This document shows positions 24,143 through 31,504 of a stretch of DNA of 64,000 bases, in pieces. Position 1 is the first letter of the stretch. Each line of letters begins with the position of its first letter. This DNA comes from [Clostridium] leptum DSM 753. Its GTDB lineage: Bacteria; Bacillota; Clostridia; Oscillospirales; Acutalibacteraceae. A program made the position numbers and the translations under genes. Under the pieces are notes generated by a model. It did no database searches, was not told where the DNA came from, and was given only the letters and a program-made list of their open reading frames with translations. Where the stretch lies: NCBI GenBank assembly GCA_000154345.1, contig DS480347.1:124001-188000 (forward strand), in the 5' to 3' direction.

Positions 24143-24749
24143 AATACTGGAATGGGCAGTCAAAATACAGAGCATTGCGCAGGCAGGGTTGACATATGGG
24201 CATGACTCCTATGACAGAGAACGGTATGAACAGCTGCGGCACATTGCGGCTGAAATGGTTGTGGAACGAGCCGACATTCCTGTCGATACGGTGAAAGACC
24301 TGTTTTGTAATGAAAGCGGTTATCAAACACCAAAAATCGATACGAGGGCGGCGATTTTTCAGGGCGGAAAAATTCTGCTCGTACATGAGAAGAACGGCAC
24401 ATGGTCGCTCCCCGGCGGCTGGTGCGATGTGGATCAGTCGGTGGCTTCCAATGTGATAAAGGAAGTCAAGGAAGAAACCGGCTTGGATGTGACAGCCGAT
24501 AAACTGATTGCCGTTCAGGACTGGCGGCTGCACAATGTGCGAAATTACGCTTACGGCGTTATCAAACTATTTGTTTTATGCAGAAAAACCGGCGGCTCTT
24601 TCGTTGAAAATGTCGAAACAACGGAAATCGGATATTTCGGCCGGGAAAAGCTGCCGGATAATCTTGCAACGGAAAAAACCACAGCAGAACAAATCCAGAT
24701 GTGCTTTGACGCATATTACAATGAAAACTGGAAAACACAGTTTGATTAA
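24132..24749 (+). CDS. Nudix hydrolase with YjhB-type N-terminal domain
   Basis: 205 residues. A helical N-terminal domain (about 1-65) is followed by the Nudix fold. The Nudix box reads GGWCDVDQSVASNVIKEVKE with ETGL next. Two consensus residues differ: the first Glu is Gln, and Arg of REXXEE is Lys, while the metal-binding KEVKEE core is kept. Substrates of this subgroup include ADP-ribose-like and nucleotide-sugar diphosphates. It is translationally coupled to the acetyltransferase. Confidence 0.82.
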   Translation: MNDKILEWAVKIQSIAQAGLTYGHDSYDRERYEQLRHIAAEMVVERADIPVDTVKDLFCNESGYQTPKIDTRAAIFQGGKILLVHEKNGTWSLPGGWCDVDQSVASNVIKEVKEETGLDVTADKLIAVQDWRLHNVRNYAYGVIKLFVLCRKTGGSFVENVETTEIGYFGREKLPDNLATEKTTAEQIQMCFDAYYNENWKTQFD

Positions 24750-24768
24750 AAGCGAGGGACTTAAAAAC

Positions 24769-25257
24769 ATGAACAAGCAGGAAATTTACAGCTTCCTGAA
24801 GGAAAAGAATATATGGCATGAAATCACCGAGCACAAAGCAGTCTATAACATGGCGGAGCTGGCCGAAATTGAGATCCCATACCCGGCAGCCGACGCTAAA
24901 AACCTTTTTGTCCGTGATGACAAAAAACGGAACTACTATCTGATTACGGTGAAAGGAGATAAACGAGTAGCCTTGAAGGAATTTCGGAAAGCAAATCAAA
25001 CCCGCCCTTTAAGTTTTGCTTCCGAAGAGGATTTGATGAAGCTGTTAGGACTGACTGCTGGTTCAGTAACGCCGCTTGGCGTACTAAACGATGAGGAAAG
25101 AAAAGTCACCGTTTTTCTCGATAGAGATTTTTTCGAAGAGTCTGGACTGATCGGCGTTCACCCGAACGATAACACCGCAACGGTGTGGCTGAAAGCAGAA
25201 GATTTAGTCCGCTTGATAGGGGAACATGGAAACAGGATACACGTTGTTCCGATTTGA
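24769..25257 (+). CDS. YbaK/ProX-type aminoacyl-tRNA deacylase
   Basis: 162 residues from the ATG at 24769 (GAGGGAC upstream). Family features: EHKAVYNMAELAEIEIP, then KNLFVRDDKKRNYYLITV, LGLTAGSVTPLGVLND, and GVHPNDNTATVWL. These match the prolyl-tRNA editing domain that hydrolyses mischarged tRNA, such as Ala- or Cys-tRNA(Pro). It is full length for a stand-alone protein. A terminator follows 75 bases later. Confidence 0.88.
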   Translation: MNKQEIYSFLKEKNIWHEITEHKAVYNMAELAEIEIPYPAADAKNLFVRDDKKRNYYLITVKGDKRVALKEFRKANQTRPLSFASEEDLMKLLGLTAGSVTPLGVLNDEERKVTVFLDRDFFEESGLIGVHPNDNTATVWLKAEDLVRLIGEHGNRIHVVPI

Positions 25258-25332
25258 ATTTGTGTTATTGCTTTTGTCGTTCCGTCACCTCAAACAGAAA
25301 AGGATTTCGGTTTATGAATTCTTAAAATTTTA

Positions 25333-25360
25333 CCCTGCAAGAGATTGGGCTCTTGCAGGG
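25333..25360 (+). terminator. Rho-independent terminator
   Basis: CCCTGCAAGAG and CTCTTGCAGGG form a perfect 11-bp stem with a 6-base loop, followed by CGTTTCTTTG. The 320 bases from here to the next gene hold only short open fragments and the upstream region of the alcohol dehydrogenase. Confidence 0.8.
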
Positions 25361-25682
25361 CGTTTCTTTGTCCATTTCCATATGCAGCGTCGCACCTATA
25401 CGAACAATTGGCTGTCGGTCGGGGCAAAATCTTAGGACATTTCAGTCACAGCAGGATTATTTGTTTACAAAGTCTATATGGACGTCGCCGGTGTTGTACG
25501 GCAAGGAAGCAATATATCCTCGTTGGTGATGGACAGCGACAGGGCTTGGCGGGAATTGACAGATCGTGAAGAAGCGGATGGATATTGACACGGCGTCAGA
25601 ATAGCGGTATACTACAAGCAATAACACTGTGTCAGAATAAAGAAAACGGCTTAGAAAAACCACTCAAAAGGAGAATATTTTC

Positions 25683-26855
25683 ATGTTTGGCAATTTTACG
25701 TATTGTAACCCGACCAAGCTGTATTTCGGCGAGGACGCACTGAACGGCCTCAACACCGAACTGCCGAAGTACGGCAAAAACGTCGTGCTGATCTATGGCG
25801 GCGGTTCTATCAAGAAAAACGGGATTTATGACGAGGTTATCAAAATTTTGAAGGACAACGGCAAAAATGTGGCTGAGATTTCCGGCGTCATGCCCAACCC
25901 CACGGTGGATAAGCTCTATGGGGGCGTGGAGACTGCCCGGAGGCATAAAGCCGATCTGCTGCTGGCGGTCGGCGGCGGCTCGGTGTGCGATTACGCCAAG
26001 GCGGTATCCGTTTCGGTGAACTGCGACGAGGATCCCTGGGAGAAGTATTACACCCGTTTTGAGGAACCGGCCTGCGAGACCCTGCCGGTGGGCTGTGTGC
26101 TGACCATGGTGGGCACCGGCTCCGAGATGAACGCCGGCGCGGTGATCACCAATCCCCATACCCATCAGAAGATCGGCCATGTGTTTGCCGACGAAAAAAT
26201 TATGCCGCGGTTCGCTATCCTGAACCCGCAATATGCCCTGACTCTGCCTCATTACCAGATGGCGGCGGGCATCTATGACATTTTCAACCACATCTGCGAG
26301 CAGTATTTTTCCGGCGAGGACGACAATGTGAGCGACTACATCAGCGAGGGGCTGATGCGCTCGGTCATCCATGCCGGCCGCATCGCCAATAAGGATCCAC
26401 AGAACTATGAAGCCCGCAGCAATCTCATGTGGGCGGCTACCTGGGCGTTGAACACCCTGGTTTCCCGTGGAAAATCCACCGATTGGATGGTGCATATGCT
26501 GGGGCAGTCGGTCGGCGCCTACACCAACGCCACCCACGGCATGACCCTGGCTGCTGTCTCGCTGCCATACTACCGGCATATCCTGCCCTTCGGCGTACAG
26601 AAATTCAAACGCTTCGCCGTCTATGTGTGGGATGTGAACACCGCAGGCAAATCCGATGAGCAGATAGCGAAAGAGGGGCTTGCCGCCATGGAAAGCTGGA
26701 TGAAGGAACTTGGGCTGGTGATGAATATCTCCGAGCTGGGCGCCACGCCGGAGATGATCGAAGGCATCGCCGGCGGGACTCTCATCATGAACGGCGGGTA
26801 CAAGGTACTGGATCATGATGAGATTGTGGATATTTTGAAGGAGAGTCTGGCATAA
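25683..26855 (+). CDS. Iron-containing alcohol dehydrogenase (YqhD/butanol dehydrogenase type)
   Basis: 390 residues. The NAD(P)-binding GGGS motifs are at VLIYGGGSIKKNG and LLLAVGGGSVCDYAKA. The metal-ligand residues are in the AGIYDIFNHICEQYF segment and the later NATHGMTLAAVSLPYYRH. Full length for the family. The start has AAAAGGAGA upstream. It reduces aldehydes to alcohols with NADPH and iron or zinc. It is the first gene of a redox cluster and is followed 32 bases later by a TetR regulator. Confidence 0.93.
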   Translation: MFGNFTYCNPTKLYFGEDALNGLNTELPKYGKNVVLIYGGGSIKKNGIYDEVIKILKDNGKNVAEISGVMPNPTVDKLYGGVETARRHKADLLLAVGGGSVCDYAKAVSVSVNCDEDPWEKYYTRFEEPACETLPVGCVLTMVGTGSEMNAGAVITNPHTHQKIGHVFADEKIMPRFAILNPQYALTLPHYQMAAGIYDIFNHICEQYFSGEDDNVSDYISEGLMRSVIHAGRIANKDPQNYEARSNLMWAATWALNTLVSRGKSTDWMVHMLGQSVGAYTNATHGMTLAAVSLPYYRHILPFGVQKFKRFAVYVWDVNTAGKSDEQIAKEGLAAMESWMKELGLVMNISELGATPEMIEGIAGGTLIMNGGYKVLDHDEIVDILKESLA

Positions 26856-26887
26856 AAAGCCGTGCCCTGAAGGAAGGAGGCAGCCTT

Positions 26888-27520
26888 ATGCCCAAAGGCT
26901 CCGAAGAACTGACCAACGCCAGAAAAGAAGAGATCATCGACGCCTGCGCTTCCCTCTACGAGACCAAGAGCTTTCGAGATATCACCATCCGGGATATCGG
27001 GGAGAAAACCTCGTTTACCCGCACCTCCATTTACAACTATTATCACAGCAAGGAGGAGATCTTCCTGGCCCTGCTCCGGCGGGAACACGAGGCATGGACG
27101 GAGGATCTGAACGGGATTTCCCGGCAGTATGGAAAGCTGTCTGCGGAGGAATTTGCAGACAAACTGGCCCGTTCGCTGGAAAAACGGGGATGTATGCTCA
27201 AACTGATGTCCATGAACATTTACGATATGGAGGTCAACAGCCGTCTGGAAAATCTGGCGGATTTCAAAAAGTCCTATGCAAACGCGCTGCAGGCTGTCAC
27301 GTGCTGCCTGGAAAGGTTTTTCCCCTCCATGACGGCAGACAATATTCAGGAATTTTTGTATGCCCTGTTTCCGTTTCTGTTCGGCGTTTATCCGTATACA
27401 TCCCATACCGAAAAACAGATCCAAGCCATGAAGATGGCACATGTTCATTTTATCAGCTATTCCATTTATGAACTGGTGAAGCCCTTTGCGGTAAGGCTGC
27501 TGCAAAGCTTTTCGCCGTAA
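26888..27520 (+). CDS. TetR-family transcriptional regulator
   Basis: 210 residues. N-terminal HTH: EIIDACASLYETKSFRDITI, RDIGEKTSFTRTSIYNYYHS, KEEIFLALL. The C-terminal domain is of the kind seen in regulators next to reductase and flavodoxin genes. It sits between the alcohol dehydrogenase and the flavodoxin lipoprotein, in the same direction, with AAGGAGG upstream. It is the likely local controller of the redox cluster, perhaps responding to electrophiles or quinones. Confidence 0.9.
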   Translation: MPKGSEELTNARKEEIIDACASLYETKSFRDITIRDIGEKTSFTRTSIYNYYHSKEEIFLALLRREHEAWTEDLNGISRQYGKLSAEEFADKLARSLEKRGCMLKLMSMNIYDMEVNSRLENLADFKKSYANALQAVTCCLERFFPSMTADNIQEFLYALFPFLFGVYPYTSHTEKQIQAMKMAHVHFISYSIYELVKPFAVRLLQSFSP

Positions 27521-27549
27521 GAACATCAAAAAGAACGGAGGGTATCAAA

Positions 27550-28218
27550 ATGAAAAAAGGAATTTCTTTTTTATGTGCGCTCACGATGCTGTTTGCCCTG
27601 ACGGCTTGCGGCGGACAGGGCAGTGATACCGATACCCCATCTGCGGGCAATTCCTCCTCCCGGCCGGTGGATGAATCACAGAGTTCTCTCGGGGAAAGCC
27701 AAGACGCTGAATCGCCGGCAGAAGGAGGAAAGGTTTTAGTGGCGTATTTCTCTGCTACCGGTAATACCAAAGGGATAGCGGAACAGATCGCCGGGCTTAC
27801 GGGCGGCGATCTCTATGAAATTATCCCGGCTGAGCCGTATACCGACGAGGATTTGGATTATAGCGACAGTCAGAGCCGCACCTCACTGGAAATGGACGAT
27901 CCGGACGCCCGGCCCGAGATCAGCAGCGAAGCTATTTCGATCAGCGAATATGCCGTGCTGTACCTGGGGTACCCGATCTGGCACGGACAGGCCCCGCGGA
28001 TTTTGAGCACCTTCGCGGAGAGCTATGATTTTGACGGGCTGACCATTATCCCGTTCTGCACTTCCGGCGGCAGCGGGATCGGTTCCAGCGCCGAAGTTTT
28101 AGCGGAGCAGGCCGGCAGCGGCAGCTGGCTGGACGGCGAGCGATTCAGTGCGGGAGCTGCCCGTGAGACGTTGGCGGACTGGATTGACGGCCTTGCCCTG
28201 GAGGCAGCAGGGCAATAA
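27550..28218 (+). CDS. Flavodoxin-domain lipoprotein (exported)
   Basis: 222 residues. A signal peptide ends in lipobox LTAC (about residue 20); a Ser-rich linker runs to about 60. A flavodoxin domain follows with FMN loop VAYFSATGNTKGIAEQIAG, then DLYEIIPAEPYT, YLGYPIWHGQAPRI and FCTSGGSGIG. The domain is close to the cytoplasmic flavodoxin at 28836-29309 but is predicted to be anchored outside the membrane. Its redox partner outside the cell is unknown. RBS is CGGAGGG. Confidence 0.9.
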   Translation: MKKGISFLCALTMLFALTACGGQGSDTDTPSAGNSSSRPVDESQSSLGESQDAESPAEGGKVLVAYFSATGNTKGIAEQIAGLTGGDLYEIIPAEPYTDEDLDYSDSQSRTSLEMDDPDARPEISSEAISISEYAVLYLGYPIWHGQAPRILSTFAESYDFDGLTIIPFCTSGGSGIGSSAEVLAEQAGSGSWLDGERFSAGAARETLADWIDGLALEAAGQ

Positions 28219-28309
28219 AAATAATACTGGCAGAGTTCAATGGGAAGAGTGCGCAGCCGATATGAAAAAACGCCTCGTTTACATGACAGGGAAAGGTGGA
28301 GGTACGTCT

Positions 28310-28822
28310 ATGGATTTTATGGAAGTGCTGAAAAAGCGGTATTCCTGCAAGAAATTTGATGGAAGAAAAATCAGAAAAGAGCAGCTGGATGCTATTCTGG
28401 AGGCGGGGCGGCTGGCCCCAACGGATAAAAATCTGCAGGAGCAGAAAATCTATGTGGTGCAGTCAGACGAGGGGCTGGAGAAAATCGACCGGATCACTCC
28501 CTGCCGGTACGGCGCCGGCACGGTACTGCTCGTGGCGTTCGATAGGGAAAACGTCTTTGTATATCCGGGAGGAAAACGCGATTCCGGCGTAGAAGATGCG
28601 ACCATCGTAGCCACTCATATGCTGCTTGCCGCCAAAGCGGCCGGCGTGGAGAGTTGCTGGATCAACTTCTTCGACCCGGAAGCGGCGGCAAAGGAATTGC
28701 ATTTGCCCGAAAACGAGGAGGTTCTGATGCTGTTGGACTTGGGGTATGCAGCGGAGGGCGCCAGCCCTCTGGCGAATCACAGCCAGCGCAAGGAGCTTTC
28801 CGAAACCGTGAAATATATTTAA
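28310..28822 (+). CDS. Nitroreductase-family protein
   Basis: 170 residues from the ATG at 28310, with GGTGGAGG upstream. N-terminal FMN motif KKRYSCKKFDGRKI-KEQLD, ILEAGRLAPTDKNLQEQKIY, a centre with VEDATIVATHMLLAAKAAG and C-terminal DLGYA-EGASP. It would reduce nitro compounds, quinones or flavins using NAD(P)H. Short for the family but complete in motifs, including the solvent-facing SCWI segment. Coupled to the following flavodoxin by 13 bases. Confidence 0.88.
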   Translation: MDFMEVLKKRYSCKKFDGRKIRKEQLDAILEAGRLAPTDKNLQEQKIYVVQSDEGLEKIDRITPCRYGAGTVLLVAFDRENVFVYPGGKRDSGVEDATIVATHMLLAAKAAGVESCWINFFDPEAAAKELHLPENEEVLMLLDLGYAAEGASPLANHSQRKELSETVKYI

Positions 28823-28835
28823 AGGAGAAATGGTC

Positions 28836-29309
28836 ATGAGCAACGTATTAGTCGCCTATTTTTCTGCCAGCGGCACAACTGCCCGGGCCGCCCAAAGCCT
28901 GGCCAAAGCCGCCGGCGCCGATCTGTATGAAATCAAACCCGCCGTACCCTATACAGCGGCGGATCTGGACTGGAACAACAAACAATCCCGCAGCTCGGTG
29001 GAGATGAACGACAAAAACTCCCGTCCGGCCCTTGCGGACCGCGACGCCCCTGTTGCAGGGCATGACGTTATCCTGCTGGGATTCCCCGTCTGGTGGTACA
29101 CGGCCCCCACCATCATCAACACCTTTTTGGAAGCCTATGATTTTACCGGCAAGGATATCGTGCTTTTCGCCACCTCCGGAGGCAGCGGGCTGGGACAGAC
29201 GGCTGCCGACTTATCCCACAGCTGTCCCGGAGCCCATATCCGCAACGGGAAGCTTTTAAACGGGAACCCTTCGGAAGCCTCCCTCCGGCAGTGGGTGGCA
29301 TCCCTGTGA
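28836..29309 (+). CDS. Flavodoxin
   Basis: 157 residues from the ATG at 28836; GGAG is 8 bases upstream, whereas the ATG at 28830 lies too close. FMN phosphate loop LVAYFSASGTTARAAQSLA, then LYEIKPAVPYTAADLDW, LLGFPVWWYTAPTIINTF and FATSGGSGLGQ. A standard small soluble flavodoxin. Together with the nitroreductase and the FMN reductase it would shuttle electrons. Confidence 0.92.
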   Translation: MSNVLVAYFSASGTTARAAQSLAKAAGADLYEIKPAVPYTAADLDWNNKQSRSSVEMNDKNSRPALADRDAPVAGHDVILLGFPVWWYTAPTIINTFLEAYDFTGKDIVLFATSGGSGLGQTAADLSHSCPGAHIRNGKLLNGNPSEASLRQWVASL

Positions 29310-29325
29310 TGCGGGAGGCTGTACA

Positions 29326-29862
29326 ATGAAGATCGTCGTATTAGAAGGCAGCCCCAACAGGCACGCTTCCTCCAACCTGCTGGCGGAGGAATTCATCCGG
29401 GGCGCCAAAGAAGCCGGTCATACGGCGGAGATTATCGACGCCGCCCATGCCGACCTGCATCCCTGTACCGGCTGCGTCCGTTGCGGATACGAAGGTCCAT
29501 GCGTACAAAAGGACGATATGGAAAAGTTCCGCGGGCAGATCCTGGACGCGGATATGATGGTATTCGTCACGCCGCTGTACTATTACGGTATGTCCGCCCA
29601 GCTGAAGATGTTGGTGGACCGGTTCTGCGCCATCAACAGCAGCATCACCCGCAAGCACATGAAATCCGCTCTGCTCGCCGCCGCATGGAATGCGGACAGC
29701 TGGACGTTCGAGGCGCTGGAGGCCCATTACCGGACGCTGGTGCGGTATCTTCAGATGGACGACCAGGGTATGGTTTTAGGGAAGGGCTGCGGCACGCCGT
29801 CCATGACGGCCCATTCCCGCTATCCCCAGCTGGCCTATGAACTGGGGCGCAGCCTGACCTAA
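29326..29862 (+). CDS. NADPH-dependent FMN reductase / ISF-type flavoprotein
   Basis: 178 residues. FMN loop LEGSPNRHASSNLLAEEF, Cys motif HPCTGCVRCGYEGPCVQKDD and FVTPLYYYGMSAQLKMLVDR. The fold and the cysteine spacing match the reductase at 21539-22138. Starts 16 bases after the flavodoxin behind GGGAGG. Likely an electron donor or acceptor in the same pathway. Confidence 0.88.
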   Translation: MKIVVLEGSPNRHASSNLLAEEFIRGAKEAGHTAEIIDAAHADLHPCTGCVRCGYEGPCVQKDDMEKFRGQILDADMMVFVTPLYYYGMSAQLKMLVDRFCAINSSITRKHMKSALLAAAWNADSWTFEALEAHYRTLVRYLQMDDQGMVLGKGCGTPSMTAHSRYPQLAYELGRSLT

Positions 29863-29898
29863 TGGTTTGGGAGATACGCGAAAACAGGAGGAAAAGCA

Positions 29899-30993
29899 AT
29901 GCAATACAGAATACACCCGAAGACCGGCGATAAAATCAGCGTGATCGGCATTGGCACCGGCCCAATCTTTGAAGCGCCGGAAAAGGAAGCGGTTACCGCT
30001 CTTACCTACGCCTATGAACAGGGGATCAACTATGCGGATTTTGCCACAGCCGGCGCAAAGACATTTTCCTACGCAGGAAAAGCGTTTGGTTCGATACGCG
30101 GCGAGATGCTCTATCAGATCCATTTCGGGGCCAACTACGAAACCGGTGAATACGGCTGGACCACCGATCTCGACACGGTTAAGCGCCAAGTGGACTGGCA
30201 GCTGAAGGAGCTGAAAACCGACTATATCGATTTCGGCATGATCCATTGCCTGGACACGGCCGGCGACTGGGAGCAGTACCGGCAAAACGGCGTATTGGGC
30301 TATCTGCTGGAGATGAAAAAGGCTGGTGTGGTGCGGCATATCGGCCTGAGCACCCACACGCCGGAACTGGCAAATATCGTTTTGGACACTGGGCTGGTGG
30401 AACAGCTGATGTTTTCCATCAACCCCGCCTACGATTACCAGCAGGGCGAATTTGCCAACGGCAGCGCCGGCGAGCGGATGACCCTATACCGCCGCTGCGA
30501 AGCGGAAGGGATGGGTATTTCGGTCATGAAGCCCTATTCCGGCGGCCAGCTGCTGGATGCCGAAACCTCTCCCTTTGGGCACGCTTTAACCGCCTGCCAG
30601 TGCATCCAGTATGCGCTGGATAAGCCGGGCGTACTGACCGTTTTGCCCGGCATCCGCGGCCTCCAGGATGTGAAGGACGCACTGGGCGTTCTGGCCGCAT
30701 CGGAGGAGGAACGGGATTATTCCGCAATCGGCGCCTTTACGCCAAAGGACGCTTTTGGAACCTGCGTATACTGCAACCACTGCCGGCCCTGCCCGGCGGG
30801 TCTGAATATCGGGCTTATCAACAAATATTACGATTTGGCCAAAATCGGGGACAGCATGGCGGCGGATCACTATGAGAAGCTCCCGAAACACGCCTCCGAC
30901 TGCATCGGCTGCGGGCATTGCGACAGAGGATGCCCCTTCCAAGTGGCGCAGTCCGGCCGGATGCGGGAGATCGCCGGCTATTTCGGGAAATGA
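29899..30993 (+). CDS. Aldo/keto reductase with C-terminal ferredoxin domain
   Basis: 364 residues. TIM-barrel AKR domain (residues 1-275; IGIGTGPIFEAPEKEAV, DYIDFGMIHCLDTAGDW, GLSTHTPE). The C-terminal ferredoxin-like domain holds CVYCNHCRPCPAG and CIGCGHCDRGCPF for [4Fe-4S] binding. The barrel tetrad is degenerate, as is usual in this subgroup. It probably takes electrons from the flavodoxin or ferredoxin. Ends the redox cluster. Confidence 0.9.
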   Translation: MQYRIHPKTGDKISVIGIGTGPIFEAPEKEAVTALTYAYEQGINYADFATAGAKTFSYAGKAFGSIRGEMLYQIHFGANYETGEYGWTTDLDTVKRQVDWQLKELKTDYIDFGMIHCLDTAGDWEQYRQNGVLGYLLEMKKAGVVRHIGLSTHTPELANIVLDTGLVEQLMFSINPAYDYQQGEFANGSAGERMTLYRRCEAEGMGISVMKPYSGGQLLDAETSPFGHALTACQCIQYALDKPGVLTVLPGIRGLQDVKDALGVLAASEEERDYSAIGAFTPKDAFGTCVYCNHCRPCPAGLNIGLINKYYDLAKIGDSMAADHYEKLPKHASDCIGCGHCDRGCPFQVAQSGRMREIAGYFGK

Positions 30994-31137
30994 AGATGCA
31001 GGCAAGGCGTGGATGCAGGGCGCATTCGCGCTTTTGGCCATTTCGCTGATTGATGGAGAAACCATGACATTACCAAATTTCTTTGCGCACTGTCCGCCTG
31101 TGGCCGTAACATTTTCCGGCAGCAGAACTGGACGTAG

Positions 31138-31422
31138 ATGCGAAAGAAGGAAGCGGCGGCTGTCCTGCACGTGCGCATGTCCCACAGTAGGAACATGCGC
31201 ACGGGTACCACTACCATCGACGTGCGAGAGAATACATTCCGCCGCTATGTACTCGACCGCCGGACGGAAACCCTGGATACGACTTACAGGACAGTCCGAT
31301 GGAAGGTGTCGGCCGGTTACGGCGTAAAGCGGGAAAAATATGAATACGAGGATCTCCGGCGCGTTGCGGAAGAAAGAAAAATCAGTCTGGCCGAAGCGGA
31401 AGCCCTATTGGGCAACGCCTGA
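31138..31422 (+). pseudogene. larC: larC (nickel-pincer cofactor synthesis) C-terminal remnant
   Basis: The frame carries the end of LarC: TTTIDVRENTFRRYVLDR, then VSAGYGVKREKYEYEDLRR and a short helix to 31422. That is the last quarter of the protein; the catalytic metal-insertion domain is missing. The first 20 residues are degraded. No larA, larB or larE is in the window. It is a truncated relic. Confidence 0.65.
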
Positions 31423-31504
31423 ACTCCCGGCAGCCGGCGAAAGAATACCGCCGGAGAACAGCGGAAGCGTCCGCTGCACTCCGTGCAGAACGGGGGAGAC
31501 ATAC

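Noticed and set aside
25632..26816. Minus-strand 394-codon frame opposite the alcohol dehydrogenase
   Set aside because: Antisense shadow; the plus-strand protein has complete family motifs.
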